DNA from: Carettochelys insculpta
Taxonomy: Eukaryota; Chordata; Testudines; Carettochelyidae
Direction of reading: 5' to 3'
DNA: 64,000 bases
Assembly (NCBI RefSeq): GCF_033958435.1
Contig: NC_134137.1
Coordinates: 121,184,001 to 121,248,000, forward strand
Every line of letters begins with the position of its first letter. Position 1 is the first letter of the stretch. Below, in pieces: positions 11,193 through 22,702 of this stretch. A model generated the notes under the pieces. That model did no database searches, had not been told where the DNA came from, and worked only from the letters and a program-made list of their open reading frames with translations. Both the position numbers and the translations under genes were made by a program.

Positions 11193-13279
11193 ACTGGACC
11201 ATAGTACTCTATATGGAGACAAGGGCATCTAGAGTGAAAGATAATATGGATATTATTCATGTCTAGACCACATAAATCCACTACCAGAACCTGAAGACAT
11301 CTTACACCTCTGTTCTCTCCACTTAACTCCTCTTCCCGCCTTCCACTGTTACATTCCTTCCTACTTTCCTAATGCGATATTAATAGTTAGACATCTATAT
11401 CTCTATTATTAGAACAGTGGCCTAATATTTCAGCTACCAACATCCTTCCTAGAAGAGGGGTGTAAAGTTTCAGAAACTGCAGTCTATGTTTGTAACTTAA
11501 CTGTGTTGTATTGTATACCTGTTGCGATGGTACAACAACAGTAGTCAAACTTAATAAGACCCATCAACAGAACTGTACCCTTAACCTTTACTTTACACTG
11601 GCCATTACTCCAGTTTCATAAAAAACAAATTCTTTGTAAGCTCAGCTAAACACAAATAATGTTGAGAAGTTTTTTTTGTTTTTGTTTGCTTTTTAAATAT
11701 GACAAAAGGCCCCCATTAAGATTCACATTTTTCCTAAAAGAATTCAAGTTTCAATTTCCTTGCAAGCTCGTCTGTGTCCACTCTATGGCCAAACTGAAAA
11801 CTGAAACCATTCTTCTAATCTAGTTTGTCTGGTGCTAAATCTCAAGATCTCTAATACTAGACATCTGTCCTGAAGACAGAAATTTAGAATAATGCCAAAT
11901 TTGCATCCAGGTTAAAAAAATTTGCACGGGGGGGAGCACAAATTGTCTTTTTCTCATCTCATATACCATTTCATGTTTTCTATCTAGAAGTGGTTACTAG
12001 AAGTAACCATTAAGCAATCAGTGAATTATGTTACATGCCTTGTATAACTGTACGTGTTCTCTTTCTACATCTCTGCCAAAACATAAGGGCTAAAAGCCGT
12101 AAGAATGTGAACACTTTCATACACTGGGGATTTATCCATGTACATTTTGAGAAGTCAGTTGCTCTGCCTGCACACAGATGATATTAACTGGTTTTCTATA
12201 TTACATTAAATGTGCATAGTTAACACTGAGGGTTAGATCCTCAGCTGGTGTAAACTGACTGACTATTGATTTCAATAGAGCTGAGCTTACCCTAGCAGAA
12301 GATCTGGCCAGATTCCTAAAAAGATCTACTGTAATGCAATTTCAAATGTATGCAAGAAAAATACCAGTCATTTTTTGTTAATAACTGAAAACAAATTATC
12401 ACTGGGACAAACAGTTGCTGTAGCAGCAGCAGCAAGTCATGAAAACAAAAGACTACATCCTAACCTTCTCATATCAAGCTGACTGCCATGCTTTTTAAAA
12501 GGGGAAATCCATACTCATGAAAAACTTGTTGGTAACTTTCCTTTTTGCAGTGCATTCTACTCATGCAATTTTTTTTGTCTGAAAGGCCCAAAAGCAGCTT
12601 ATCAAAAAGTTAACATGCTAATAGCACCTGACTGAATACTACAGGCAAATATTTGTTTATTGCTGTGTTTTATAAAGGCCTTTATCAACATTTTAACTAA
12701 GGTAACAGTCTTATCTCTATATCCAAGATGTTTTGCAACTTCAACCTTCTCTATCACACCTAGCTCATGTATTTAAAATGTTGTCCTAGGAAGCAATCCT
12801 TGCCCTTAACATGTTCCCTTTCTTATTTTCCTCCACTGATATTATCTGTTGAAATTCTCTCATTACTTTATTGGTCTCTTTTAACTTACAAAACACTTCA
12901 GCCTATCTAGGAGTTTTGTAGCAATACATATAAAGATGTTGCCTTTGACTTAATCTAAAAGGTAGCTGCCAGACGATGCCAATCTACCGTGTATTTGTTT
13001 TTACCGTTTATATAGTCATACAGATAGTACAATCTTGTTTTCTTTAAAAGGTAGGCAAAAGTTTTAAACTAGAAATGAAACAAGTGACCTTCCCTCCAGC
13101 AGGCTAGCTCTAGTCAATATTTTCCCTAACATAAAGCCAAAAGCTGTATTGACTTGTAAATAAATGGTTACCTAGCCCTACCTGGTACAACCAGAAGCTG
13201 ATAAAAGAAATCACAAATGTGAAAGACCATACGCTGAGGCTGCCAGTTAGGATTTGAAATCTACAACTTCCTGCTCTGT
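11193..13279. other. Unassigned (GAS6 intron 2)
   Basis: AT-rich, with no recognised gene or repeat. Confidence 0.5.
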
Positions 13280-13789
13280 GGTTGCGCCATAGCCAGGGGT
13301 GGGGCTACCAATCAGGAAGAACAGAACCTACAAAGCCTGCTAGTAAGTGACCAGGAGAGCCTGCGAACAGGTGATTGCAAACAGGAGGGAGTTTTGAGAA
13401 GGGATTTGAGAGCGGGAGTTGAAAGGAGCTAATTCCATTTTTGCTTCGTCTCGAACTTTTACACAAAAAACTGTATCCCAGACTATCACATTGAGTTTTC
13501 CTGACTGTTTACACTTGGATTTCTGATTGCAGGTGATTTCTGTTTCAGTTATTGTGGCATTTGGGACTGTGTGCCCGAGAGGGTTGGAATCTCTTTGAAC
13601 CCTGGTTCCCTTGATTGCCTTCGATCAGCCTTCCCTTGGGTGACTAACAAGGGGGAGGCCTGACTGAGGTTTGTAGGCTTTAAAAGCCAGAATCAGAGCA
13701 ATCAGGGCAGCAAAGTGGGCAGGGGACTGCAGACAGGTCAGTTTTAAGAGGAAGTTTGACAGACGGGTTCCACTACAGTTAGGAAGACC

Positions 13790-14850
13790 CACAACACCTC
13801 TGCCAGCACTACTGCTATCTCCTCCACCTGCGCCTGCAGTCAGACAGACCTCCTGACCAGGGATGCCTCTACCCAGACCCTGCTGTGGTTTTGCAGGGAC
13901 TGTGACTTCCAATTCCCACCTACTGAAGTCCAGGCTGGGGAGACCACCCAATGTGGAAGGTGTCTTCTGATAAAAGCTCTCAGGAAGCAGGTGGTGGAGC
14001 TAAAGGAAGAGGTAGCTGGGCTTAGGAGTATTCGACTCCACGAGCAATTCCTGAACAGTATTCATGTGGAGACAGCTGAGGTTAAGATGGCTGTCCCACC
14101 ACAAAAGAGTGCTGACACACCATCAGTGGAGGTGGAGATGGCTCAGAGGGGGACACAGGCAGCTGGTCACTTGCAGCAGCAGGCAGCTCTCTACTCTTGC
14201 TCCCAATCCTCCCACTGTGGTACCAGGAAACCCTTATGTCGTTCTGGATATGGGAGATAAGGAATCACCCCCTACAGGTTAATTAGAGAAGCCTTGTACC
14301 ACCAAGGCTGGGAGGTCTGTTACCACCACGAGAAAGAAAACATAGGGTAGTGGCGGAAGGAGACTCTTTTCTGAGCGGGACAGAGGCACCAATCTGTTGC
14401 CCTGATGCGTCATCCTGGGATGTATGCTGACTGTCAGAAACCCGTATCCGAGAAGTTATGGAGGTGCTGCCGAGGATTATCTGGCCTTCTGACTACTACC
14501 CTATGCTACTCATTCATATGGGCATGAACGATACAGCAAGGTGTAACCCTGAGCAGATCAAGCATGACTACAGGACTCTGGGAGTATGGGTGAGGGAGTT
14601 TGGGGTGCATGTGGTGTTCTCCTTGATCCTTTCGGTCAAAAGTAGGGCCCCAGGCAGAGACAGATGCATCCCGGAAGTGAAGGCCTGGGTGTGAGGATGG
14701 TGGCGCCAGGTGCACTTTGGCTTTTTTGATCACGGGATGCTGGTCCATGAAGGACTGTTAAGCAGGGATGGAATGCACCTTTTGAGGAATGGGAAGGATG
14801 TATTTGGATCGAGACTGGCTAACCTAGTGAGACAAGCTTTAGATTAGATT
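13790..14850 (+). pseudogene. CR1 ORF1: C2C2 zinc-binding region, coiled segment and SGNH esterase domain
   Basis: The N-terminal part (frame of 13991) shows CRDC and CGRC pairs followed by a Leu/Glu-rich stretch (ALRKQVVELKEEVAGL). A second frame (14359 onward) carries the SGNH-hydrolase blocks: GDS at 14359-14367, GMND at 14521-14532 and DGMH at 14767-14778. These are the Ser, Gly/Asn and Asp/His blocks of the esterase domain known in CR1/L2-type ORF1 proteins. The esterase is broken by TGA at 14428-14430 and 14692-14694, and a frameshift separates it from the N-terminal part. Confidence 0.75.
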
Positions 14851-15286
14851 CAATGGGGACAGGTGAACAAAGCCCACAGGTAAGTAAAAAACCTGGAGAC
14901 CTAGAAGTTGGGTTGGAAATGGGAGGGACCATGGGCTAGAATAGCAGAGGAAAAAAAGAGGGACTAGGCAGAACTGGGTAGTAAAAGCAAATCAGTACCT
15001 TAGATGCCTATGTACCAATGCAAGAAGCATGGGTAATAAGCAGGAAGAACTTGAAATCCTAATAAACAAACACAATTATGATATAATTGGTATGACAAAC
15101 TTAGTGGAATAATGCGCATGATGGGAATACTGGTATAGATGGGTACAACCTACTCAGGAAGGATAGGCATGGTAAACAGGAAGGAGATGTTGCCTTATAT
15201 ATCAAAAATGTGCACCCCTGGACTGAAGTGGAGACGGATGCATGAGACAGACATGTTGAGAGAGTCCCTGGGTTAAGTTAAAAGGG

Positions 15287-15290
<4 letters not shown>

Positions 15291-15319
<29 letters not shown>
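15291..15319 (+). repeat. A29 homopolymer inside CR1 ORF2
   Basis: An uninterrupted run of 29 A follows GGGGTTT in the endonuclease region. It is an expanded oligo-A of the CR1 and not a retrogene tail, since CR1 coding resumes directly after it. Confidence 0.9.
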
Positions 15320-15321
<2 letters not shown>

Positions 15322-16059
15322 TGATGTGATAGGTGTCTACTACAGACCACCTAGCCAGGTAGAAGAGGTGGATGAGACTGTCTCTAAACTATTAACAAAA
15401 TTATCCAAAACACAGGATTTGGCGGTGGTGGGGGACTTCAACTAACCAGACATATGTTGGGAAACTAACACAGCAAGGAACAGAATATCCAGAGTTTTTG
15501 GACTGCGTGGATGACAATGTTATTTCAGAAGGTAGAAAAAGCTACTGGGGGGAAGCAGTTCTAGATTTGATTTTAACAAATAGGGAGGAACTGATTGACA
15601 ATTTGAAAGTGGAAGGTAACTTGGGAGAAAGTGGTCATGTCATCATAGAGTTCATGATTCTAAGCAATACTGAAAGGCAGAACAGCAAAACAGTGGATTT
15701 CAGAAAAGCAAATTTTGGTAAATTCAGATCAGGTAGGTAAGATCCCATGAGAAGCAAGATTAAGAAGAAAAAATGACTGAGGAGAGTTGGCAGTTTTTCA
15801 GGGGGACATTATTAAGGGCCCAAAAGCAAACTAATGCTGCACAGGAAATCTAGAAAGTATGGTAAAAAGACAACCTTGGCTTAGCCTGGAGATCTTGCAT
15901 GATCTCAAAATCAAAAAGGAGTCACAAAAAGTGGAAAGTAGGAGAAATTACAAAAGACGTACAAAAGCAAACAAACAGTGCGTCTATGCAAGGGCAATAT
16001 TAGAAAGGCCAAGGCACAAGCTCAAATTAGTTAGAGACAAAGGGTAACAAGAAGGCATT

Positions 16060-17029
16060 TGTAGTGAGCCGCTGTGGCCTCCCGCTGACTCAGAGGCAGA
16101 GGAGGCTGCGCAGAGGCCCTGGTGGGCAGGCCCGGAGCCAGAACACCAGTGGCCCACCCCTCAGAGGGCGGGGCCTAGAGACAGAAGGGCCAAGGGCAGA
16201 GCTCAGGACCCATTAAAGGCTGGGCCTCCAAGCAGGGAGGGAACGCCTTCGTGGGCTCCCGGATGCCAGGGGCAGAGAGTCCGCCGCTGCCCGGCCGGTC
16301 TGGAGGAGCAAGCCCCCAGTGGCCCAGACCAGCCAGGACAGCTACGCATCCAGATGCCCCAGGGGACCTACCCGGACTTCCCAAATCTGCCAGGACCCTC
16401 ACGCTGGTGGAGGACCCCCTCCTTGGAGGAAACCCCAGGCCCGGCCAGACAGGCAGGGGCTAGCAACCACAAGGCCCCAGGAGCGGCCTGCACCGGAGTT
16501 CCAGTGGACCCCTGCAGCCTCCAGGCCGAGGATCGCCTCAGACCCACTGTGCTACCTCCGCCAGACTACCCCAATGATGTGGAGATGACCGACTGGCCAG
16601 AGCCCCCAAAGGTAGATGATTTGGTGGGGGCCAACCCCTGGGGACCCCCTGATCAGGCGGACTGGGACCTTCCCCCGATGGAGGTGGAGGTAGGAAGTGG
16701 CCCAGGGAACGCTGCACCAGAACCCATGGCGGTATGTTGCGGCCTGGATCCCCACCACCGTGGTCATGTGTAAGCGACCCGCAGGGCCCTGGGTCGGGTC
16801 ACAGGGGTGTGGGAGGGCCTGCGACCCCCTCCCGGACGGGGTAAGCCCTCACTGGGCTTGTCCCTCAACCTTTCTGCTGCTGCCAAACCCTGAACCGAGG
16901 GCTGGGCTTGCTCCCCAAACCTTCTGCTGCCATCCCACCCTGAACCAAGGGCTGGGCTTTCCAGGACAGCCGGTGTGGCTGCGGTCCCGTCCAGAGCTAC
17001 AGGCACTGCCATAGCCCCAGGCGCCTACA
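16060..17029. mobile_element. Solo LTR (970 bp) in CR1
   Basis: The insert begins TGTAGTGAGCC and ends GGCGCCTACA, giving short TGTAG/CTACA inverted termini. It is flanked by perfect 5-bp direct repeats GCATT (16055-16059 and 17030-17034). CR1 sequence continues on both sides. The interior is GC-rich with no gag/pol and includes an ATTAAA at about 16212. The open frames inside (for example 16354-16773) follow from GC-rich composition. The 5-bp duplication and TG...CA ends fit an endogenous retroviral or Gypsy-type LTR; the lineage was not identified. Confidence 0.8.
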
Positions 17030-17092
17030 GCATTTTATAAAAATATTAAAAGCAAGAGGAAGACCAAGGACAGGGTAGGCACACTACTCAGT

Positions 17093-17553
17093 GGCTGTCT
17101 CTACACTAGCTCCCTACTTCAAAAGGAGCATGGTAAGTAAGGTGTCAGGAGATTGTTAATGAAGTGCTGTGCTGCATATATAGCACTTCATTAAGCTAAT
17201 TCTCCCCCTGCGGCAACTTCAAAGTGTTAAACTTCAAAGTACCAGCTCCTGTGTAGCCGTGGCTAACACGCCAGTATTTCGAAGTGCCTGGGCAACTTCC
17301 AACTTCCTTTACTCCTCAAAAATTTTTTTGAGGAGTAAAGAGACTTCGAAGTTGCTCGGGCATGTCAAAGTACCGGCGGGTTAGCCAGGGCTACACACAA
17401 GCCGGCACTTTGAAGTTTAACACTTCCAAGTCGCTGCGGGGGAGAATTAACTTAATGAAGTGCTGCATACGCAGCACAGCACTTCTTTAACAATCTCCCG
17501 ACACCTTACTTACCATGCTCCCTTCAAAGGAGGGAGCTAGTGTAGACAAGCCC
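17093..17553. mobile_element. Palindromic PIF/Harbinger-like MITE in CR1
   Basis: A 461-bp near-complete palindrome with termini GGCTGTCTCTACACTAGCTC and its inverse. The centre is at CCTCAAAAATTTTTTTGAGG. The flanking triplets are AGT and AAT; uninterrupted CR1 is expected to read ACTCAATGAGG here, so the target duplication is about 3 bp. Confidence 0.8.
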
Positions 17554-18635
17554 AATGAGGAGGAAGAAACAATATCAGGAAACTTGGAAATGGCAGAGAT
17601 GCTTAAGAACTTCTTGTTTCGGTCTTCACCAAGAAGGCCAATGCGGAAATGCCTAACATAACGCATGCTAGTGGGAGGAAGGTAGATTTAGAGGATTAAA
17701 TACATAAACAAGTTAAAAATTACTTAGAAAAAGTAGATGTCTACAAGTCACCAGGGCCTGATGAAATGCATCCTAGAATATTTAAAGGAGCTGATAGAGG
17801 AGGTTTCTGAACCATTAGCTATCATCTTGAAAAGTCCTGGAAATCAGGAGAGATTCCAGAAGACTGGAACGGGGCAAATATAGTGCCCATCTTTAAAAAG
17901 GGAAAAAAGAACAACCCAGGAAACTACAGACCAGTCCGTTTAACTTCTGTACTGGGAAAGATAATGGGAGCAAATAATTAAGGAATTCATCTACAAATAA
18001 CTGGATGAAAATAAGGTGATAGGTTAACAGCATGTAAACAACAAATCATGCCAGACCAATCTGATAGCTTTTTTGGACAGAATAACAGGTCTTGTGCATA
18101 AGGGAAAGGCAGTGGATGTGCTATACCTAGACTTTAGTAAGGCACTTGATATGGTCTTGCATGATCATCTTATCAATAAACTAAGCAAATACAACTTAGA
18201 TGGGGTCACTATAAGGTGGGTGCATAACTGGCTGGATAACTGTTCTCAGAGGACTTAAAGGTTCTCAGTCACACTGGAAGGCCATAACAAGTGGGGTTCC
18301 ACAGGGATCTGTTTCGGGAACAGTTCTATACAGTATTTTCATCAACGATTTAGATACTGGCATAGAGAGTATGCTTATTAAGTTTGCAGAGGATACCAAG
18401 CTGTTAGGGGTTGCAACTACCTTCAAGGATAGGCTCATAATTCCAAATGATCAGGTCAAACTAGAGAAATGGTCTGAGGTAAACAGGATGAAGTTTAATA
18501 AGGACAAATGAAAAGTATCACACTTAGGAAGAAACAATCAGCTTCATACATATAGAATGGGAAGCAACTGTCTAGGAAGGAGTACTGAGGAAACAGACTT
18601 GGGGTCACAGCAGACAACAGTGTGATGCTGTTGCC

Positions 18636-18650
18636 AAAAAAAAAAAAAAA
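18636..18650 (+). repeat. A15 run in CR1 3' region
   Basis: Fifteen consecutive A within the CR1 RT C-terminal coding. Confidence 0.9.
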
Positions 18651-19255
18651 GATTCTGGCATGTACTAACAGGAGTGTTGTGAGCAAGACACAAGAAGTCA
18701 TTCTTCCACTCTACTCAGAGCTCACTGCGCCTCAATTGTAGTATAGTTTCCGGTTCTGGGCACCACATTTCAAGAAAAACGTGGAGAACTTGGAGAAGGT
18801 CCAGAGAAGAGCAACAAGAATGATTAAAGGTCTAAGAGAACATGAGCTATGAGGGAAGACTGAAAGAAATGGGCTCGTTTAGTTTAGGAAAGAGAAGATT
18901 TAGATGGGACGTGACAGTCGTTTTCAAATACCTCAAGAAGGTTACAAGGAGGAGGGAGAAAAATCATTCTCCTTGGCCTCTGAGGATAGGACAAGGAACA
19001 ATGGTCTTCAACTGCAGCAAGGGAGGTTTAGATTAGACATTAGGAAAAAATTCCTAACTTATTCCAGTGTTTAACTACCCTGACAGTTAACTACGGAGGT
19101 TGTGGAATCTCCATTGTTGGAGATATTTAAGAACAGGTTAGATAGATGCCTATTGGGGATGATCTAGACGGTGTTTGGTCCTGTAAGAGGGCAGGGAATT
19201 GGAGCTGATGATTTCCGGAGGTTCCTTTCAGTTCTAGTGTTCTATGATTCTATGA

Positions 19256-19729
19256 CATCACCACCACTAAGGTTTAAGCAAGTTTAGATCCTTCCTAGTA
19301 TCTGTTTACAGACATACTTCTGAAAAGTTGGTCAAGAAAACAATGTATGCAAGACACCAGAATGACAATCATGTAGTCATTCTAACTATTGTATATGCAG
19401 GTCAGAATGTTTCATTATGTTTAATGGGTCAACAGAACTATCTTTCCATGAGGAAAAATTCTAAAATTGGTTCTGGACTAAACTTTTTAGGATTAGGAGG
19501 CAATGTAGGGGCTTTTTTAAAATTATTTTCCAGCTTAGCACATATTAAGTACATCTTGCTTTACCTTGTCTTGACTAGAGATTTTTGAATGTGTTAGTTA
19601 AACCCAACTAGCTAGTAAGATTTCATCTTGCATCATGAAATCTAAGGGTTTAACTACACAAGGAAAAAGTCTGAAGTAGTTAACTACACTGCACTAACTC
19701 CCCCTGCAGGCTCCCTTTCTGAGTACTAA
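19256..19729. other. Unassigned
   Basis: Nothing clear is seen. Near 19655-19720 a motif like GTTTAACTACAC hints at another decayed MITE terminus. Confidence 0.4.
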
Positions 19730-21683
19730 GGCTATGGCTACGCTACAAGATATCGATTTTAAGTCATTTAGCCTAATTTTACCAATTGCCTGTCTTCACT
19801 GTAAATTCCAGGAGCTCGATTTATGGTTCATTAAAAACTGACATATCATCAATATAATACTGTCATAACTTGACGGGTGTAGCGTTCCATTTGAATTTAA
19901 AATTCCAAATGAAGGGTAGTGAGGAAGCACCATGAATTCGATTTAAAGACATTAACCTCCAGAGATGTCCCGTATGTGACCCACAGCCCTCTGCTTTGGC
20001 CTTTTCCATCTTCACCACTCTCAGGTGTGCAGGAATTAGGCAACTGGGATACTATTTCAAATCGGCACTTGGAAGCTCATGGCTGTAGGGTCATGCTTGT
20101 ATGAGAGCCTGAAAAATCTTATTTCTTTCTTTGCTCTTAGTGCAACTGTGGGGTCTGTGGTTCCGTGTGTACATCTGCTAGTTGCCTTTTTCCTGCGCTG
20201 CCCGGCACCAGCCGCTGCACACCCTCTCCCCCCGTCCCCCACACCATGTGTCAGCTAGGCTGTGAGAGAGGGTCTCACTTATTGATAGAACAAGAAACTT
20301 TCCAGCTGTTTACATTTTGTCCTGACCCCCACATCCCCTCCCTTCTCTCCCCTGGAGGCACCACCATGGTCTGCAACTTTCCCACGCCCAGCCACATCAC
20401 ATGGCTTGCCCCCAAACCAACAAAAGGACATGCTCCGCAAGGTGCCAGGCAGCTTGCACGTGGTGAGGGTCCTGTAACCAGTCCAGGGCAGTCTCCCTCA
20501 GCAGCTAGGATACTGGGGGCTGGTTGCTGTTCAGAGTCTTTTAGCCACCTGGGGGAAGTCTCCCTCAGCAGACAAGTCACAAGAGCAGCTGTCCTTTCAG
20601 AGTAAATTTTTGTATGGGCTTTATTGCAAGGCCATTGAAGGCAATGTCACAGCTCTAGAATTACCACAGTTCTCCAAGTAAGGCTTGAAGCAAACCATCA
20701 AGCCATAAACAGATTTTATGACACATTGTATTTTCAGTGTTGTGCTCGTGTCTGCGACTTACATATGTGTACTTAAACATAAATATCCATTGCAAATTCT
20801 CATTCTGAGGGTGTTCTTTGCCAGGTGTAAACCTAGACCCAAGCCTTGGCCCGCTGGCAATAGGGGCAGATGATAGGTCCTGCCCCAGAGTGTCAGCCAG
20901 CATACTGGGTCCAGATGTAGCCCTGCTGGAGCTCCTTCACCTTTTCCTGGACTTGCTCCACGCTGCAGCGGGGGGTGGCTTCATTCTGCCAAGGTGGTGG
21001 CCATCCAGGGTAGGCTTCGCCTTACAGTGCTTCACCTTGGGGTCTTGGGAGTAGATCCTCCTCGCTCCCCAGGTTCAGGAGGGTCTAACATTTTGCCCAG
21101 TGCAGGAGGGACCTGCCTCTTGGTGCCCCAGGCTGGCTCTTGGGCCTTTGAGACAACATTATTGATCCGAGGATCTATAATCCACATCCAAGCCTCCAAA
21201 GCTCCAGTGCTTTTGCATCCCATTTTGAAAACCTGTCAGTTGGGAAACCTGCAATCTTTTTCTAACTTTCGTAAGCACTTTACTACCCCTCCCCACCCCA
21301 CAATTATAAAAAGCACATCTCTTATACAAGTAAGGCAGACCCTGCCTGGAAAAAGAGACCTCTGGTTAACACGGCAGGGAAACGAGGGAAATGAAATGTG
21401 GGAAGACGTTATCAGATACCTACAGCCACTTGCGGGCAATTTTTTTCCTCATGTTGCACCAGTGAAAATAGCCAGAATGCTACAGGACTCAGGGAACCGT
21501 GGGATAGGTTCCCACAACGTGCTGCTGCAATAGTCTATTTTGGCAACTATGTGTGACAACAATAAGTAGATGTTGTAGGGAGCACATGGGAAGGTGAAGA
21601 TGCTCAAAATCATATTGATAAAAACCCAGCATTAATAAATTGATATTAATAAAACTGATTTAGCTCATAGTGTAGATGCAGCC
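19730..21683 (-). mobile_element. PIF/Harbinger-like DNA transposon (1.95 kb, decayed)
   Basis: The left end GGCTATGGCTACGCTACAAG and the right end (inverse GGCTGCATCTACACTATGAG) are related inverted termini, followed inward by TTAAAATCGAT/TTAGTTTTAT-type sequence. The flanking triplets are TAA and TCA, near the 3-bp TWA target of the superfamily. On the minus strand around 20840-20975 a Myb/SANT-like stretch is readable (VEQVQEKVKELQQGY, then SGAGPIICPYC). It resembles the DNA-binding partner protein of Harbinger elements. No intact transposase or Myb gene remains. Confidence 0.6.
20840..20975 (-). pseudogene. Myb/SANT-like domain remnant in Harbinger-like element
   Basis: Minus-strand translation gives VEQVQEKVKELQQGYIWTQ, then a stop, then HSGAGPIICPYCQ. 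This matches the pattern EQCRVKVKELRQGY...SGAxPxxCPxY of Myb/SANT-like proteins carried by PIF/Harbinger elements and their domesticated relatives. Upstream helices are not readable in one frame. Confidence 0.5.
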
Positions 21684-21739
21684 TCAGAGTGCCTTTTGCC
21701 TGGGGGCACAGGTGCCATGAATTAAGATTTATTTAAAAC

Positions 21740-21863
21740 AAACAAAAAAAAAAACCCACAAGGAAGAACCTCCCCCTACCAGTTTTGAATTGCTATGGGT
21801 CACAAAGTCTTATTGAATTGCCAAAATACGTCACCATCTCGAAAAGGTTGGGAATCGCTGGTC
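21740..21863. mobile_element. Right-end fragment of the 7147-type hAT-like element
   Basis: TTTTGAATTGCTATGGGTCACA...GCCAAAATACGTCACC...AAAAGGTTGGGAATCGCTGG parallels 8103-8182, including the terminal GGGAA-C-C end. The left end is missing. Confidence 0.5.
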
Positions 21864-21867
21864 TAGA

Positions 21868-22000
21868 CCTTCCCTGATCTATCTAACCTGCTCTTATATA
21901 TCGCCGGTGATGGAGATTCCACAACCTCCCTGAGAAATTTATTCTAGTGTTTAGCCACCCTGACAGTTAAAGTTTTTCCTAATATACTTCCAAGAACTAC
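21868..22000 (-). mobile_element. CR1 fragment, minus strand
   Basis: GATGGAGATTCCACAACCTC (about 21908-21927) is the inverse of the CR1 '[11 protein letters not shown]' coding segment seen at 43530 and 57975. It is truncated at both ends. Confidence 0.75.
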
Positions 22001-22521
22001 AGCTGCAATCTCCAGCCATCCTTAACAACTTGAGGACAGACTTCCTCTAACAGAGGTAAGGTGACTTCTACTGCTAGTTCCTCAACCTGGAATGCACTGC
22101 TGTCTAACTTCACCTCCATCTTTCCTGAACTGAGTCTGAGCCAGCTGTTTCTCACGGGTAGGGACCTCTGGTTTTCTTGGTCGACAGGGTAAGATTGTCA
22201 TCTATGTACTGACAGCATTACAGATCACAGCATCAAGCAAACTCCCTCAGTGGCCTCATAACAAAATTAAGAGAACAAAATTAAGCCATGTGCAGTTCTA
22301 CAGATGAGGACTAAAAGATAAGGAACATCAAAACCTTCTAGGCTCTGTCAAAGAAATAGCAGTGCTACCTTAATGGGACTTCATCAAACCCTGCTACCTA
22401 CTGTATGTACTTCAGAACTAAATACTGAAGGCTCCCAAGCGATGTAGTAATAGCAGCACAGGTATTTTACCACATTCCATAATCATTAGTTGACAGTCAA
22501 ACAGCACAACCAGTGCTATCT
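22001..22521. other. Unassigned
   Basis: No recognised gene or repeat. Confidence 0.5.
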
Positions 22522-22535
22522 CCATTCCACATGTT

Positions 22536-22688
22536 AAAACAAAAAGCAGTCAAGTACGGATATGGTCTGAAGAAGTGGGTCTGTCCCACGAAAGCTCACC
22601 TAATAAACTATTTTGCTAGTCTTTAAAGTGCTACTTGACTGCTTTTTGTTTTGATAGTGTATAGACTAGCACGGCTTACTCTCTGTTA
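22536..22688. mobile_element. Hammerhead-like retro-repeat, copy B
   Basis: A 153-bp insertion flanked by perfect 14-bp direct repeats CCATTCCACATGTT (22522-22535 and 22689-22702). Outer inverted segments AACAAAAAGCAGTCAAGTA and TACTTGACTGCTTTTTGTTT enclose a hammerhead-like core on the plus strand. It is a shortened inverted dimer whose left arm has lost its inner part. The perfect duplication implies a relatively recent insertion. Confidence 0.8.
22567..22593 (+). other. Hammerhead-ribozyme-like core
   Basis: CTGAAGA (22567-22573), a bulged A, stem GTGGG/CCCAC with loop TCTGT, then GAAA (22590-22593). The order and spacing match a hammerhead core with A at the variable position 7. No stem I or stem III is clear in this copy, so it is probably not active. 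Confidence 0.45.
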
Positions 22689-22702
22689 CCATTCCACATG
22701 TT

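Larger units (their letters stand above)
13280..19255 (+). mobile_element. Near full-length CR1 LINE, disrupted
   Basis: A 5' UTR (from about 13280; start approximate) leads into ORF1, an ORF2 endonuclease (about 14990-15740), a linker, a reverse transcriptase (about 17580-18300) and a C-terminal region with [12 protein letters not shown] sequence (about 18770-19130). It closes with the 3' UTR and the tail TTCTATGATTCTATGA. RT landmarks include [20 protein letters not shown] and YLDFSKALD. There are many stops and frameshifts, so it is dead. It lies antisense to GAS6. A solo LTR (16060-17029) and a MITE (17093-17553) interrupt it; without them it is about 4.5 kb. A 29-A run at 15291-15319 is an expanded tract within ORF2. 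Confidence 0.9.

Noticed and set aside
16354..16773. 139-codon open frame
   Set aside because: It lies inside the solo LTR. It is Pro-rich and compositional, with overlapping frames open on both strands.
20994..21533. 179-codon plus-strand open frame
   Set aside because: It lies within the Harbinger-like element and is opposite in strand to the Myb-like remnant. No similarity recognised.
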